Source: Luzula sylvatica (taxonomy: Eukaryota > Streptophyta > Magnoliopsida > Poales > Juncaceae). Taken from it: a stretch of DNA of 64,000 bases. Position numbers and translations under genes: made by a program. Under the pieces are notes generated by a model. That model did not search any database. It saw only the letters and a list, made by a program, of their open reading frames with translations, and had not been told where the DNA came from. The stretch spans positions 74,448,100 to 74,512,099 of the forward strand of contig OX326958.1 in NCBI GenBank assembly GCA_946800325.1, written 5' to 3'. Shown here one piece after another: positions 9,713-21,740 of this stretch; position 1 is the first letter of the stretch, and every line of letters begins with the position of its first letter.

Positions 9713-12192
9713 GGTTGTGAAATTTGGTGAAAACTTATGTACTAAAAGATACGATACAAATGATCTTAAAACACGTTATTTGAACTCCTCAAAGCGTTAA
9801 AATCTTGTTTTGAATCGAAAAACAAACTTTCTTAGTGTTTGTGAAATTTGGTGAAAAGTTATGTAGTAAAAGATATGATACAAATGATCTAAAAATACGT
9901 TATTTGAACTCCTCAAAGCGTTAAAATCTTGTTTTGAATCGAAAAACAAACTTTCTTAGTGTTTGAGACATTTGGTGAAAAGTTATGTACTAGAAGATAC
10001 GATACAAATGATCTTAAAACACGTTATTTGAACTCCTCAAAGCGTTAAAATCTTGTTTTGAATCGAAAAACAAACTTTCTTAGTGTTTGTGAAGTTTGGT
10101 GAAAAGTTATGTACTAAAAGATACGATACAAATGATCTTCAAACACGTTATTTGAACTCCTCAAAGCGTTAAAATCTTGTTTTGAATCGAAAAACAAACT
10201 TTCTTAGTGTTTGTGAAATTTGGTGAAAAGTTATGTACTAAAAGATACGATACAAATGATCTAAAAACACGTTATTTGAACACCTCAAAGCGTTAAAATC
10301 TTGTTTTGAATCGAAAAACAAACTTTCTTAGTGTTTGTGAAATTTGGTGAAAAGTTATGTAGTAAAATATACGATACAAATGATCTTAAAACACGTTATT
10401 TGAACTCCTCAAAGCGTTAAAATCTTGTTTTGAATCGAAAAACAAACTATCTTAGTGTTTGTGAAATTTGGTGAAAAGTTATGTACTAAAAGATACGATA
10501 CAAATGATCTTAAAACACGTTATTTGAACTCCTCAAAGCGTTCAAATCTTGTTTTGAATCGAAAAACAAACTATCTCAGTGTTTGTGAAATTTGGTGAAA
10601 AGTTATGTACTAAAAGATACGATACAAATGATCTAAAAACACGTTATTTGAACACCTCAAAGCGTTAAAATCTTGTTTTGAATCGAAAAACAAACTTTCT
10701 CAGTGTTTGTGAAATTTGGTGAAAAGTTACGTAGTAAAAGATACGATACAAATGATCTAAAAACACGTTATTCGAACTCCTCAAAGCGTTAAAATCTTGT
10801 TTTGAATCGAAAAACAAACTTTCTTAGTGTTTGTGAAATTTGGTGAAAAGTTATGTACTAAAAGATACGATACAAATGATCTAAAAACACGTTATTTGAA
10901 CACCTCAAAGCGTTAAAATCTTGTTTTGAATCGAAAAACAAACTTTCTTAGTGTTTGTGAAATTTGGTGAAAAGTAATGTAGTAAAAGATACGATACAAA
11001 TGATCTTGAAACACGTTATTTGAACTGCTCAAAGCGTTAAAATCTTGTTTTGAATCGAAAAACAAACTATCTTAGTGTTTGTGAAATTTGGTGAAAAGTT
11101 ACGTACTAAAAGATACGATACAAATGATCTAAAAACACGTTATTTGAACACCTCAAAGCGTTAAAATCTTGTTTTGAATCGAAAAACAAACTTTCTTAGT
11201 GTTTGTGAAATTTGGTGAAAAGTTATGTAGTAAAAGATACGATACAAATGATCTTGAAACACGTTATTTGAACTCCTCAAAGCGTTAAAATCTTGTTTTG
11301 AATCGAAAAACAAACTATCTTAGTGTTTGTGAAATTTGGTGAAAAGTTATGTAGTAAAATATACGATACAAATGATCTTAAAACACGTTATTTGAACTCC
11401 TCAAAGCGTTAAAATCTTGTTTTGAATCGAAAAACAAACTATCTTAGTGTTTGTGAAATTTGGTGAAAAGTTATGTACTAAAAGATACGATACAAATGAT
11501 CTTAAAACACGTTATTTGAACTCCTCAAAGCGTTCAAATCTTGTTTTGAATCGAAAAACAAACTATCTTAGTGTTTGTGAAATTTGGTGAAAAGTGACGT
11601 ACTAAAAGATACGATACAAATGATCTAAAAACACGTTCTTTGAACTCCTCAAAGCGTTCAAATCTTGTTTTGAATCGAAAAACAAACTTTCTTACTGTTT
11701 GTGAAATTTGGTGAAAAGTTATGTAGTAAAAGATACGATACAAATGATCTAAAAACGCGTTATTTGAACTGCTCAAAGCGTTAAAATCTTGTTTTGAATC
11801 GAAAAACAAACTATCTTAGTGTTTGTGAAATTTGGTGAAAAGTTATGTACTAAAAGATACGATACAAATGATCTAAAAACACGTTATTAGAACTCCTCAA
11901 AGCGTTCAAATCTTGTTTTGAATCGAAAAACAAACTTTCTTACTGTTTGTGAAATTTGGTGAAAAGTTATGTAGTAAAAGATACGATACAAATGATCTAA
12001 AAACACGTTATTTGAACTGCTCAAAGCGTTAAAATCTTGTTTTGAATCGAAAAACAAACTATCTTAGTGTTTGTGAAATTTGGTGAAAAGTTATGTACTA
12101 AAAGATACGATACAAATGATCTGAAAACACGTTATTTGAACTCCTCAAAGCGTTCAAATCTTGTTTTGAATCGAAAAACAAACTTTCTTAGT
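9713..12192 (+). repeat. 20-monomer HOR unit (2,480 bp) with a patch
   Basis: The unit is 20 monomers between GGTTG landmarks and matches 47978-50457 at offset 38,265. The 'gatcttcaaac' marker at 10,140 has its partner at 48,405. The exception is about 10,603-11,010, where the variants differ from the partner and instead resemble 13,083-13,490, 20 monomers downstream. Confidence 0.85.
10603..11010 (+). repeat. Conversion-like patch of about 3.3 monomers
   Basis: The partner locus (48,868-49,275) has the usual 'gtgacg / ttctttg / aaacgcg / ttactg' series. Here the series is 'gaacacctc / tttctcag / ttattcg / gtaatgtagt / cttgaaac', which is the order seen at about 13,083-13,490 (offset exactly 2,480 bp). 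Register is kept on both sides, so the exchange replaced sequence without changing length. The direction of transfer is inferred because the partner series is the common one. Confidence 0.75.
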
Positions 12193-15100
12193 GGTTGTGA
12201 AATTTGGTGAAAACTTATGTACTAAAAGATACGATACAAATGATCTTAAAACACGTTATTTGAACTCCTCAAAGCGTTAAAATCTTGTTTTGAATCGAAA
12301 AACAAACTTTCTTAGTGTTTGTGAAATTTGGTGAAAAGTTATGTAGTAAAAGATATGATACAAATGATCTAAAAATACGTTATTTGAACTCCTCAAAGCG
12401 TTAAAATCTTGTTTTGAATCGAAAAACAAACTTTCTTAGTGTTTGAGACATTTGGTGAAAAGTTATGTACTAGAAGATACGATACAAATGATCTTAAAAC
12501 ACGTTATTTGAACTCCTCAAAGCGTTAAAATCTTGTTTTGAATCGAAAAACAAACTTTCTTAGTGTTTGTGAAATTTGGTGAAAAGTTATGTACTAAAAG
12601 ATACGATACAAATGATCTTAAAACACGTTATTTGAACCCCTCAAAGCGTTCAAATCTTGTTTTGAATCGAAAAACAAACTATCTTAGTGTTTGTGAAATT
12701 TGGTGAAAAGTTACGTACTAAAAGATACGATACAAATGATCTAAAAACACGTTCTTTGAACTCCTCAAAGCGTTCAAATCTTGTTTTGAATCGAAAAACA
12801 AACTATCTTAGTGTTTGTGAAATTTGGTGAAAAGTTATGTACTAGAAGATACGATACAAATGATCTGAAAACACGTTCTTTGAACTCCTCAAAGCGTTCA
12901 AATCTTGTTTTGAATCGAAAAACAAACTTTCTTAGTGTTTGTGAAGTTTGGTGAAAAGTAATGTACTAAAAGATACGATACAAATGATCTTAAAACACGT
13001 TATTTGAACTCCTCAAAGCGTTAAAATCTTGTTTTGAATCGAAAAACAAACTTTCTTAGTGTTTGTGAAATTTGGTGAAAAGTTATGTACTAAAAGATAC
13101 GATACAAATGATCTAAAAACACGTTATTTGAACACCTCAAAGCGTTAAAATCTTGTTTTGAATCGAAAAACAAACTTTCTCAGTGTTTGTGAAATTTGGT
13201 GAAAAGTTACGTACTAAAAGATACGATACAAATGATCTAAAAACACGTTATTCGAACTCCTCAAAGCGTTCAAATCTTGTTTTGAATCGAAAAACAAACT
13301 TTCTTAGTGTTTGTGAAATTTGGTGAAAAGTTATGTACTAAAAGATACGATACAAATGATCTAAAAACACGTTATTTGAACACCTCAAAGCGTTAAAATC
13401 TTGTTTTGAATCGAAAAACAAACTTTCTTAGTGTTTGTGAAATTTGGTGAAAAGTAATGTAGTAAAAGATACGATACAAATGATCTTGAAACACGTTATT
13501 TGAACTCCTCAAAGCGTTAAAATCTTGTTTTGAATCGAAAAACAAACTATCTTAGTGTTTGTGAAATTTGGTGAAAAGTTATGTAGTAAAATATACGATA
13601 CAAATGATCTTAAAACACGTTATTTGAACTCCTCAAAGCGTTAAAATCTTGTTTTGAATCGAAAAACAAACTATCTTAGTGTTTGTGAAATTTGGTGAAA
13701 AGTTATGTACTAAAAGATACGATACAAATTATCTTAAAACACGTTATTTGAACTCCTCAAAGCGTTCAAATCTTGTTTTGAATCGAAAAACAAACTATCT
13801 CAGTGTTTGTGAAATTTGGTGAAAAGTGACGTACTAAAAGATACGATACAAATGATCTAAAAACACGTTCTTTGAACTCCTCAAAGCGTTCAAATCTTGT
13901 TTTGAATCGAAAAACAAACTTTCTTAGTGTTTGTGAAATTTGGTGAAAAGTTATGTAGTAAAAGATACGATACAAATGATCTAAAAACGCGTTATTTGAA
14001 CTGCTCAAAGCGTTAAAATCTTGTTTTGAATCGAAAAACAAACTATCTTAGTGTTTGTGAAATTTGGTGAAAAGTTATGTACTAAAAGATACGATACAAA
14101 TGATCTAAAAACACGTTATTTGAACTCCTCAAAGCGTTCAAATCTTGTTTTGAATCGAAAAACAAACTTTCTTACTGTTTGTGAAATTTGGTGAAAAGTT
14201 ATGTAGTAAAAGATACGATACAAATGATCTAAAAACACGTTATTTGAACTGCTCAAAGCGTTAAAATCTTGTTTTGAATCGAAAAACAAACTATCTTAGT
14301 GTTTGTGAAATTTGGTGAAAAGTTACGTACTAAAAGATACGATACAAATGATCTAAAAACACGTTATTTGAACACCTCAAAGCGTTAAAATCTTGTTTTG
14401 AATCGAAAAACAAACTTTCTTAGTGTTTGTGAAATTTGGTGAAAAGTTATGTAGTAAAAGATACGATACAAATGATCTTGAAACACGTTATTTGATCTCC
14501 TCAAAGCGTTAAAATCTTGTTTTGAATCGAAAAACAAACTATCTTAGTGTTTGTGAAATTTGGTGAAAAGTTATGTAGTAAAATATACGATACAAATGAT
14601 CTTAAAACACGTTATTTGAACTCCTCAAAGCGTTAAAATCTTGTTTTGAATCGAAAAACAAACTATCTTAGTGTTTGTGAAATTTGGTGAAAAGTTATGT
14701 ACTAAAAGATACGATACAAATGATCTTAAAACACGTTATTTGAACTCCTCAAAGCGTTCAAATCTTGTTTTGAATCGAAAAACAAACTATCTTAGTGTTT
14801 GTGAAATTTGGTGAAAAGTGACGTACTAAAAGATACGATACAAATGATCTAAAAACACGTTCTTTGAACTCCTCAAAGCGTTCAAATCTTGTTTTGAATC
14901 GAAAAACAAACTTTCTTAGTGTTTGTGAAATTTGGTGAAAAGTTATGTAGTAAAAGATACGATACAAATGATCTAAAAACGCGTTATTTGAACTGCTCAA
15001 AGCGTTAAAATCTTGTTTTGAATCGAAAAACAAACTATCTTAGTGTTTGTGAAATTTGGTGAAAAGTTATGTACTAAAAGATACGATACAAATGATCTAA

Positions 15101-15416
15101 AAACACGTTATTTGAACTCCTCAAAGCGTTCAAATCTTGTTTTGAATCGAAAAACAAACTTTCTTACTGTTTGTGAAATTTGGTGAAAAGTTATGTAGTA
15201 AAAGATACGATACAAATGATCTAAAAACACGTTATTTGAACTGCTCAAAGCGTTAAAATCTTGTTTTGAATCGAAAAACAAACTATCTTAGTGTTTGTGA
15301 AATTTGGTGAAAAGTTATGTACTAAAAGATACGATACAAATGATCTGAAAACACGTTATTTGAACTCCTCAAAGCGTTCAAATCTTGTTTTGAATCGAAA
15401 AACAAACTTTCTTAGT
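12193..15416 (+). repeat. 26-monomer HOR unit, beta type (3,224 bp)
   Basis: The spacing between GGTTG landmarks is exactly 26 monomers. It has two 'actagaag' monomers, 'gaacccctc', 'tgaagtttgg', 'ttattcg', 'gtaatgtagt' and two 'gtgacg' monomers 992 bp apart. It matches 50458-53681 at offset 38,265. Private differences include G at 12,867 and A at 12,960. Confidence 0.9.
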
Positions 15417-15930
15417 GGTTGTGAAATTTGGTGAAAACTTATGTACTAAAAGATACGATACAAATGATCTTAAAACACGTTATTTGAACTCCTCAAAGCG
15501 TTAAAATCTTGTTTTGAATCGAAAAACAAACTTTCTTAGTGTTTGTGAAATTTGGTGAAAAGTTATGTAGTAAAAGATATGATACAAATGATCTAAAAAT
15601 ACGTTATTTGAACTCCTCAAAGCGTTAAAATCTTGTTTTGAATCGAAAAACAAACTTTCTTAGTGTTTGAGACATTTGGTGAAAAGTTATGTACTAGAAG
15701 ATACGATACAAATGATCTTAAAACACGTTATTTGAACTCCTCAAAGCGTTAAAATCTTGTTTTGAATCGAAAAACAAACTTTCTTAGTGTTTGTGACATT
15801 TGGTGAAAAGTTATGTACTAAAAGATACGATACAAATGATCTTAAAACACGTTATTTGAACCCCTCAAAGCGTTCAAATCTTGTTTTGAATCGAAAAACA
15901 AACTATCTTAGTGTTTGTGAAATTTGGTGA
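12211..15930 (+). repeat. 3,720-bp (30-monomer) tandem duplication, first copy
   Basis: Bases 12211-15930 repeat as 15931-19650 with a constant 3,720-bp offset. Matching markers include 'gtaatgtagt' (13,456 and 17,176), 'aaattatctt' (13,730 and 17,450) and the 'gtgacg' monomer pairs. Two differences I noticed are 12,867 G/16,587 T and 12,960 A/16,680 T. The single-copy equivalent at the distant partner locus lacks this duplication. Confidence 0.9.
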
Positions 15931-18900
15931 AAACTTATGTACTAAAAGATACGATACAAATGATCTTAAAACACGTTATTTGAACTCCTCAAAGCGTTAA
16001 AATCTTGTTTTGAATCGAAAAACAAACTTTCTTAGTGTTTGTGAAATTTGGTGAAAAGTTATGTAGTAAAAGATATGATACAAATGATCTAAAAATACGT
16101 TATTTGAACTCCTCAAAGCGTTAAAATCTTGTTTTGAATCGAAAAACAAACTTTCTTAGTGTTTGAGACATTTGGTGAAAAGTTATGTACTAGAAGATAC
16201 GATACAAATGATCTTAAAACACGTTATTTGAACTCCTCAAAGCGTTAAAATCTTGTTTTGAATCGAAAAACAAACTTTCTTAGTGTTTGTGAAATTTGGT
16301 GAAAAGTTATGTACTAAAAGATACGATACAAATGATCTTAAAACACGTTATTTGAACCCCTCAAAGCGTTCAAATCTTGTTTTGAATCGAAAAACAAACT
16401 ATCTTAGTGTTTGTGAAATTTGGTGAAAAGTTACGTACTAAAAGATACGATACAAATGATCTAAAAACACGTTCTTTGAACTCCTCAAAGCGTTCAAATC
16501 TTGTTTTGAATCGAAAAACAAACTATCTTAGTGTTTGTGAAATTTGGTGAAAAGTTATGTACTAGAAGATACGATACAAATGATCTTAAAACACGTTCTT
16601 TGAACTCCTCAAAGCGTTCAAATCTTGTTTTGAATCGAAAAACAAACTTTCTTAGTGTTTGTGAAGTTTGGTGAAAAGTTATGTACTAAAAGATACGATA
16701 CAAATGATCTTAAAACACGTTATTTGAACTCCTCAAAGCGTTAAAATCTTGTTTTGAATCGAAAAACAAACTTTCTTAGTGTTTGTGAAATTTGGTGAAA
16801 AGTTATGTACTAAAAGATACGATACAAATGATCTAAAAACACGTTATTTGAACACCTCAAAGCGTTAAAATCTTGTTTTGAATCGAAAAACAAACTTTCT
16901 CAGTGTTTGTGAAATTTGGTGAAAAGTTACGTACTAAAAGATACGATACAAATGATCTAAAAACACGTTATTCGAACTCCTCAAAGCGTTCAAATCTTGT
17001 TTTGAATCGAAAAACAAACTTTCTTAGTGTTTGTGAAATTTGGTGAAAAGTTATGTACTAAAAGATACGATACAAATGATCTAAAAACACGTTATTTGAA
17101 CACCTCAAAGCGTTAAAATCTTGTTTTGAATCGAAAAACAAACTTTCTTAGTGTTTGTGAAATTTGGTGAAAAGTAATGTAGTAAAAGATACGATACAAA
17201 TGATCTTGAAACACGTTATTTGAACTCCTCAAAGCGTTAAAATCTTGTTTTGAATCGAAAAACAAACTATCTTAGTGTTTGTGAAATTTGGTGAAAAGTT
17301 ATGTAGTAAAATATACGATACAAATGATCTTAAAACACGTTATTTGAACTCCTCAAAGCGTTAAAATCTTGTTTTGAATCGAAAAACAAACTATCTTAGT
17401 GTTTGTGAAATTTGGTGAAAAGTTATGTACTAAAAGATACGATACAAATTATCTTAAAACACGTTATTTGAACTCCTCAAAGCGTTCAAATCTTGTTTTG
17501 AATCGAAAAACAAACTATCTCAGTGTTTGTGAAATTTGGTGAAAAGTGACGTACTAAAAGATACGATACAAATGATCTAAAAACACGTTCTTTGAACTCC
17601 TCAAAGCGTTCAAATCTTGTTTTGAATCGAAAAACAAACTTTCTTAGTGTTTGTGAAATTTGGTGAAAAGTTATGTAGTAAAAGATACGATACAAATGAT
17701 CTAAAAACGCGTTATTTGAACTGCTCAAAGCGTTAAAATCTTGTTTTGAATCGAAAAACAAACTATCTTAGTGTTTGTGAAATTTGGTGAAAAGTTATGT
17801 ACTAAAAGATACGATACAAATGATCTAAAAACACGTTATTTGAACTCCTCAAAGCGTTCAAATCTTGTTTTGAATCGAAAAACAAACTTTCTTACTGTTT
17901 GTGAAATTTGGTGAAAAGTTATGTAGTAAAAGATACGATACAAATGATCTAAAAACACGTTATTTGAACTGCTCAAAGCGTTAAAATCTTGTTTTGAATC
18001 GAAAAACAAACTATCTTAGTGTTTGTGAAATTTGGTGAAAAGTTACGTACTAAAAGATACGATACAAATGATCTAAAAACACGTTATTTGAACACCTCAA
18101 AGCGTTAAAATCTTGTTTTGAATCGAAAAACAAACTTTCTTAGTGTTTGTGAAATTTGGTGAAAAGTTATGTAGTAAAAGATACGATACAAATGATCTTG
18201 AAACACGTTATTTGATCTCCTCAAAGCGTTAAAATCTTGTTTTGAATCGAAAAACAAACTATCTTAGTGTTTGTGAAATTTGGTGAAAAGTTATGTAGTA
18301 AAATATACGATACAAATGATCTTAAAACACGTTATTTGAACTCCTCAAAGCGTTAAAATCTTGTTTTGAATCGAAAAACAAACTATCTTAGTGTTTGTGA
18401 AATTTGGTGAAAAGTTATGTACTAAAAGATACGATACAAATGATCTTAAAACACGTTATTTGAACTCCTCAAAGCGTTCAAATCTTGTTTTGAATCGAAA
18501 AACAAACTATCTTAGTGTTTGTGAAATTTGGTGAAAAGTGACGTACTAAAAGATACGATACAAATGATCTAAAAACACGTTCTTTGAACTCCTCAAAGCG
18601 TTCAAATCTTGTTTTGAATCGAAAAACAAACTTTCTTAGTGTTTGTGAAATTTGGTGAAAAGTTATGTAGTAAAAGATACGATACAAATGATCTAAAAAC
18701 GCGTTATTTGAACTGCTCAAAGCGTTAAAATCTTGTTTTGAATCGAAAAACAAACTATCTTAGTGTTTGTGAAATTTGGTGAAAAGTTATGTACTAAAAG
18801 ATACGATACAAATGATCTAAAAACACGTTATTTGAACTCCTCAAAGCGTTCAAATCTTGTTTTGAATCGAAAAACAAACTTTCTTACTGTTTGTGAAATT

Positions 18901-19136
18901 TGGTGAAAAGTTATGTAGTAAAAGATACGATACAAATGATCTAAAAACACGTTATTTGAACTGCTCAAAGCGTTAAAATCTTGTTTTGAATCGAAAAACA
19001 AACTATCTTAGTGTTTGTGAAATTTGGTGAAAAGTTATGTACTAAAAGATACGATACAAATGATCTGAAAACACGTTATTTGAACTCCTCAAAGCGTTCA
19101 AATCTTGTTTTGAATCGAAAAACAAACTTTCTTAGT
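15417..19136 (+). repeat. 30-monomer HOR unit
   Basis: This is the landmark-defined view of the same duplicated region. The 30-mer consists of about four monomers of the alpha head (with 'tgtgacattt' at about 15,793) followed by a complete beta 26-mer. The extra four monomers (496 bp) are a by-product of the 3,720-bp duplication. Confidence 0.85.
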
Positions 19137-19650
19137 GGTTGTGAAATTTGGTGAAAACTTATGTACTAAAAGATACGATACAAATGATCTTAAAACACGT
19201 TATTTGAACTCCTCAAAGCGTTAAAATCTTGTTTTGAATCGAAAAACAAACTTTCTTAGTGTTTGTGAAATTTGGTGAAAAGTTATGTAGTAAAAGATAT
19301 GATACAAATGATCTAAAAATACGTTATTTGAACTCCTCAAAGCGTTAAAATCTTGTTTTGAATCGAAAAACAAACTTTCTTAGTGTTTGAGACATTTGGT
19401 GAAAAGTTATGTACTAGAAGATACGATACAAATGATCTTAAAACACGTTATTTGAACTCCTCAAAGCGTTAAAATCTTGTTTTGAATCGAAAAACAAACT
19501 TTCTTAGTGTTTGTGACATTTGGTGAAAAGTTATGTACTAAAAGATACGATACAAATGATCTTAAAACACGTTATTTGAACCCCTCAAAGCGTTCAAATC
19601 TTGTTTTGAATCGAAAAACAAACTATCTTAGTGTTTGTGAAATTTGGTGA
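15931..19650 (+). repeat. 3,720-bp (30-monomer) tandem duplication, second copy
   Basis: At about 15,930 the array switches from the part of the unit that follows 'gaacccctc' back to the 'aaacttatgtact' monomer that normally follows the GGTTG landmark. This monomer keeps the upstream TATCTTAG variant, so the junction lies within monomer homology and in perfect register. It is the expected product of unequal homologous exchange. After 19,650 the sequence resumes the order seen after 54,195. Confidence 0.9.
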
Positions 19651-21740
19651 AAAGTTACGTACTAAAAGATACGATACAAATGATCTAAAAACACGTTCTT
19701 TGAACTCCTCAAAGCGTTCAAATCTTGTTTTGAATCGAAAAACAAACTTTCATAGTGTTTGTGAAATTTGGTGAAAAGTTATGTAGTAAAAGATACGATA
19801 CAAATGATCTAAAAACACGTTATTTGAACTGCTCAAAGCGTTAAAATCTTGTTTTGAATCGAAAAACAAACTATCTTAGTGTTTGTGAAATTTGGTGAAA
19901 AGTTATGTACTAAAAGATACGATACAAATGATCTAAAAACACGTTATTTGAACTCCTCAAAGCGTTCAAATCTTGTTTTGAATCGAAAAACAAACTATCT
20001 TAGTGTTTGTGAAATTTGGTGAAAAGTTATGTACTAAAAGATACGATACAAATGATCTAAAAATACGTTATTTGAACTCCTCAAAGCGTTAAAATCTTGT
20101 TTTGAATCGAAAAACAAACTTTCTTAGTGTTTGAGACATTTGGTGAAAAGTTATGTACTAGAAGATACGATACAAATGATCTTAAAACACGTTATTTGAA
20201 CTCCTCAAAGCGTTAAAATCTTGTTTTGAATCGAAAAACAAACTTTCTTAGTGTTTGTGAAATTTGGTGAAAAGTTATGTACTAAAAGATACGATACAAA
20301 TGATCTTAAAACACGTTATTTGAACCCCTCAAAGCGTTCAAATCTTGTTTTGAATCGAAAAACAAACTATCTTAGTGTTTGTGAAATTTGGTGAAAAGTT
20401 ACGTACTAAAAGATACGATACAAATGATCTAAAAACACGTTCTTTGAACTCCTCAAAGCGTTCAAATCTTGTTTTGAATCGAAAAACAAACTATCTTAGT
20501 GTTTGTGAAATTTGGTGAAAAGTTATGTACTAGAAGATACGATACAAATGATCTTAAAACACGTTCTTTGAACTCCTCAAAGCGTTCAAATCTTGTTTTG
20601 AATCGAAAAACAAACTTTCTTAGTGTTTGTGAAGTTTGGTGAAAAGTTATGTACTAAAAGATACGATACAAATGATCTTAAAACACGTTATTTGAACTCC
20701 TCAAAGCGTTAAAATCTTGTTTTGAATCGAAAAACAAACTTTCTTAGTGTTTGTGAAATTTGGTGAAAAGTTATGTACTAAAAGATACGATACAAATGAT
20801 CTAAAAACACGTTATTTGAACACCTCAAAGCGTTAAAATCTTGTTTTGAATCGAAAAACAAACTTTCTCAGTGTTTGTGAAATTTGGTGAAAAGTTACGT
20901 ACTAAAAGATACGATACAAATGATCTAAAAACACGTTATTCGAACTCCTCAAAGCGTTCAAATCTTGTTTTGAATCGAAAAACAAACTTTCTTAGTGTTT
21001 GTGAAATTTGGTGAAAAGTTATGTACTAAGAGATACGATACAAATGATCTTGAAACACGTTATTTGAACACCTCAAAGCGTTAAAATCTTGTTTTGAATC
21101 GAAAAACAAACTTTCTTAGTGTTTGTGAAATTTGGTGAAAAGTTATGTAGTAAAAGATACGATACAAATGATCTTGAAACACGTTATTTGAACTCCTCAA
21201 AGCGTTAAAATCTTGTTTTGAATCGAAAAACAAACTATCTTAGTGTTTGTGAAATTTGGTGAAAAGTTATGTAGTAAAATATACGATACAAATGATCTTA
21301 AAACACGTTATTTGAACTCCTCAAAGCGTTAAAATCTTGTTTTGAATCGAAAAACAAACTATCTCAGTGTTTGTGAAATTTGGTGAAAAGTGACGTACTA
21401 AAAGATACGATACAAATGATCTAAAAACACGTTCTTTGAACTCCTCAAAGCGTTCAAATCTTGTTTTGAATCGAAAAACAAACTTTCTTAGTGTTTGTGA
21501 AATTTGGTGAAAAGTTATGTAGTAAAAGATACGATACAAATGATCTAAAAGCGCGTTATTTGAACTGCTCAAAGCGTTAAAATCTTGTTTTGAATCGAAA
21601 AACAAACTATCTTAGTGTTTGTGAAATTTGGTGAAAAGTTATGTACTAAAAGATACGATACAAATGATCTGAAAACACGTTATTTGAACTCCTCAAAGCG
21701 TTCAAATCTTGTTTTGAATCGAAAAACAAACTTTCTTAGT
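19137..21740 (+). repeat. 21-monomer HOR unit (2,604 bp)
   Basis: The landmark spacing is exactly 21 monomers. The unit starts like the alpha type ('tgtgacattt', 'ttcatagtg' at 19,751), switches near 20,030 to beta order ('aaaatacg', 'actagaag', 'gaacccctc', 'tgaagtttgg'), and has only one 'gtgacg' monomer instead of two. It carries an 'aaagcgcg' variant where other units have 'aaacgcg'. This is an in-register hybrid. Confidence 0.85.
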
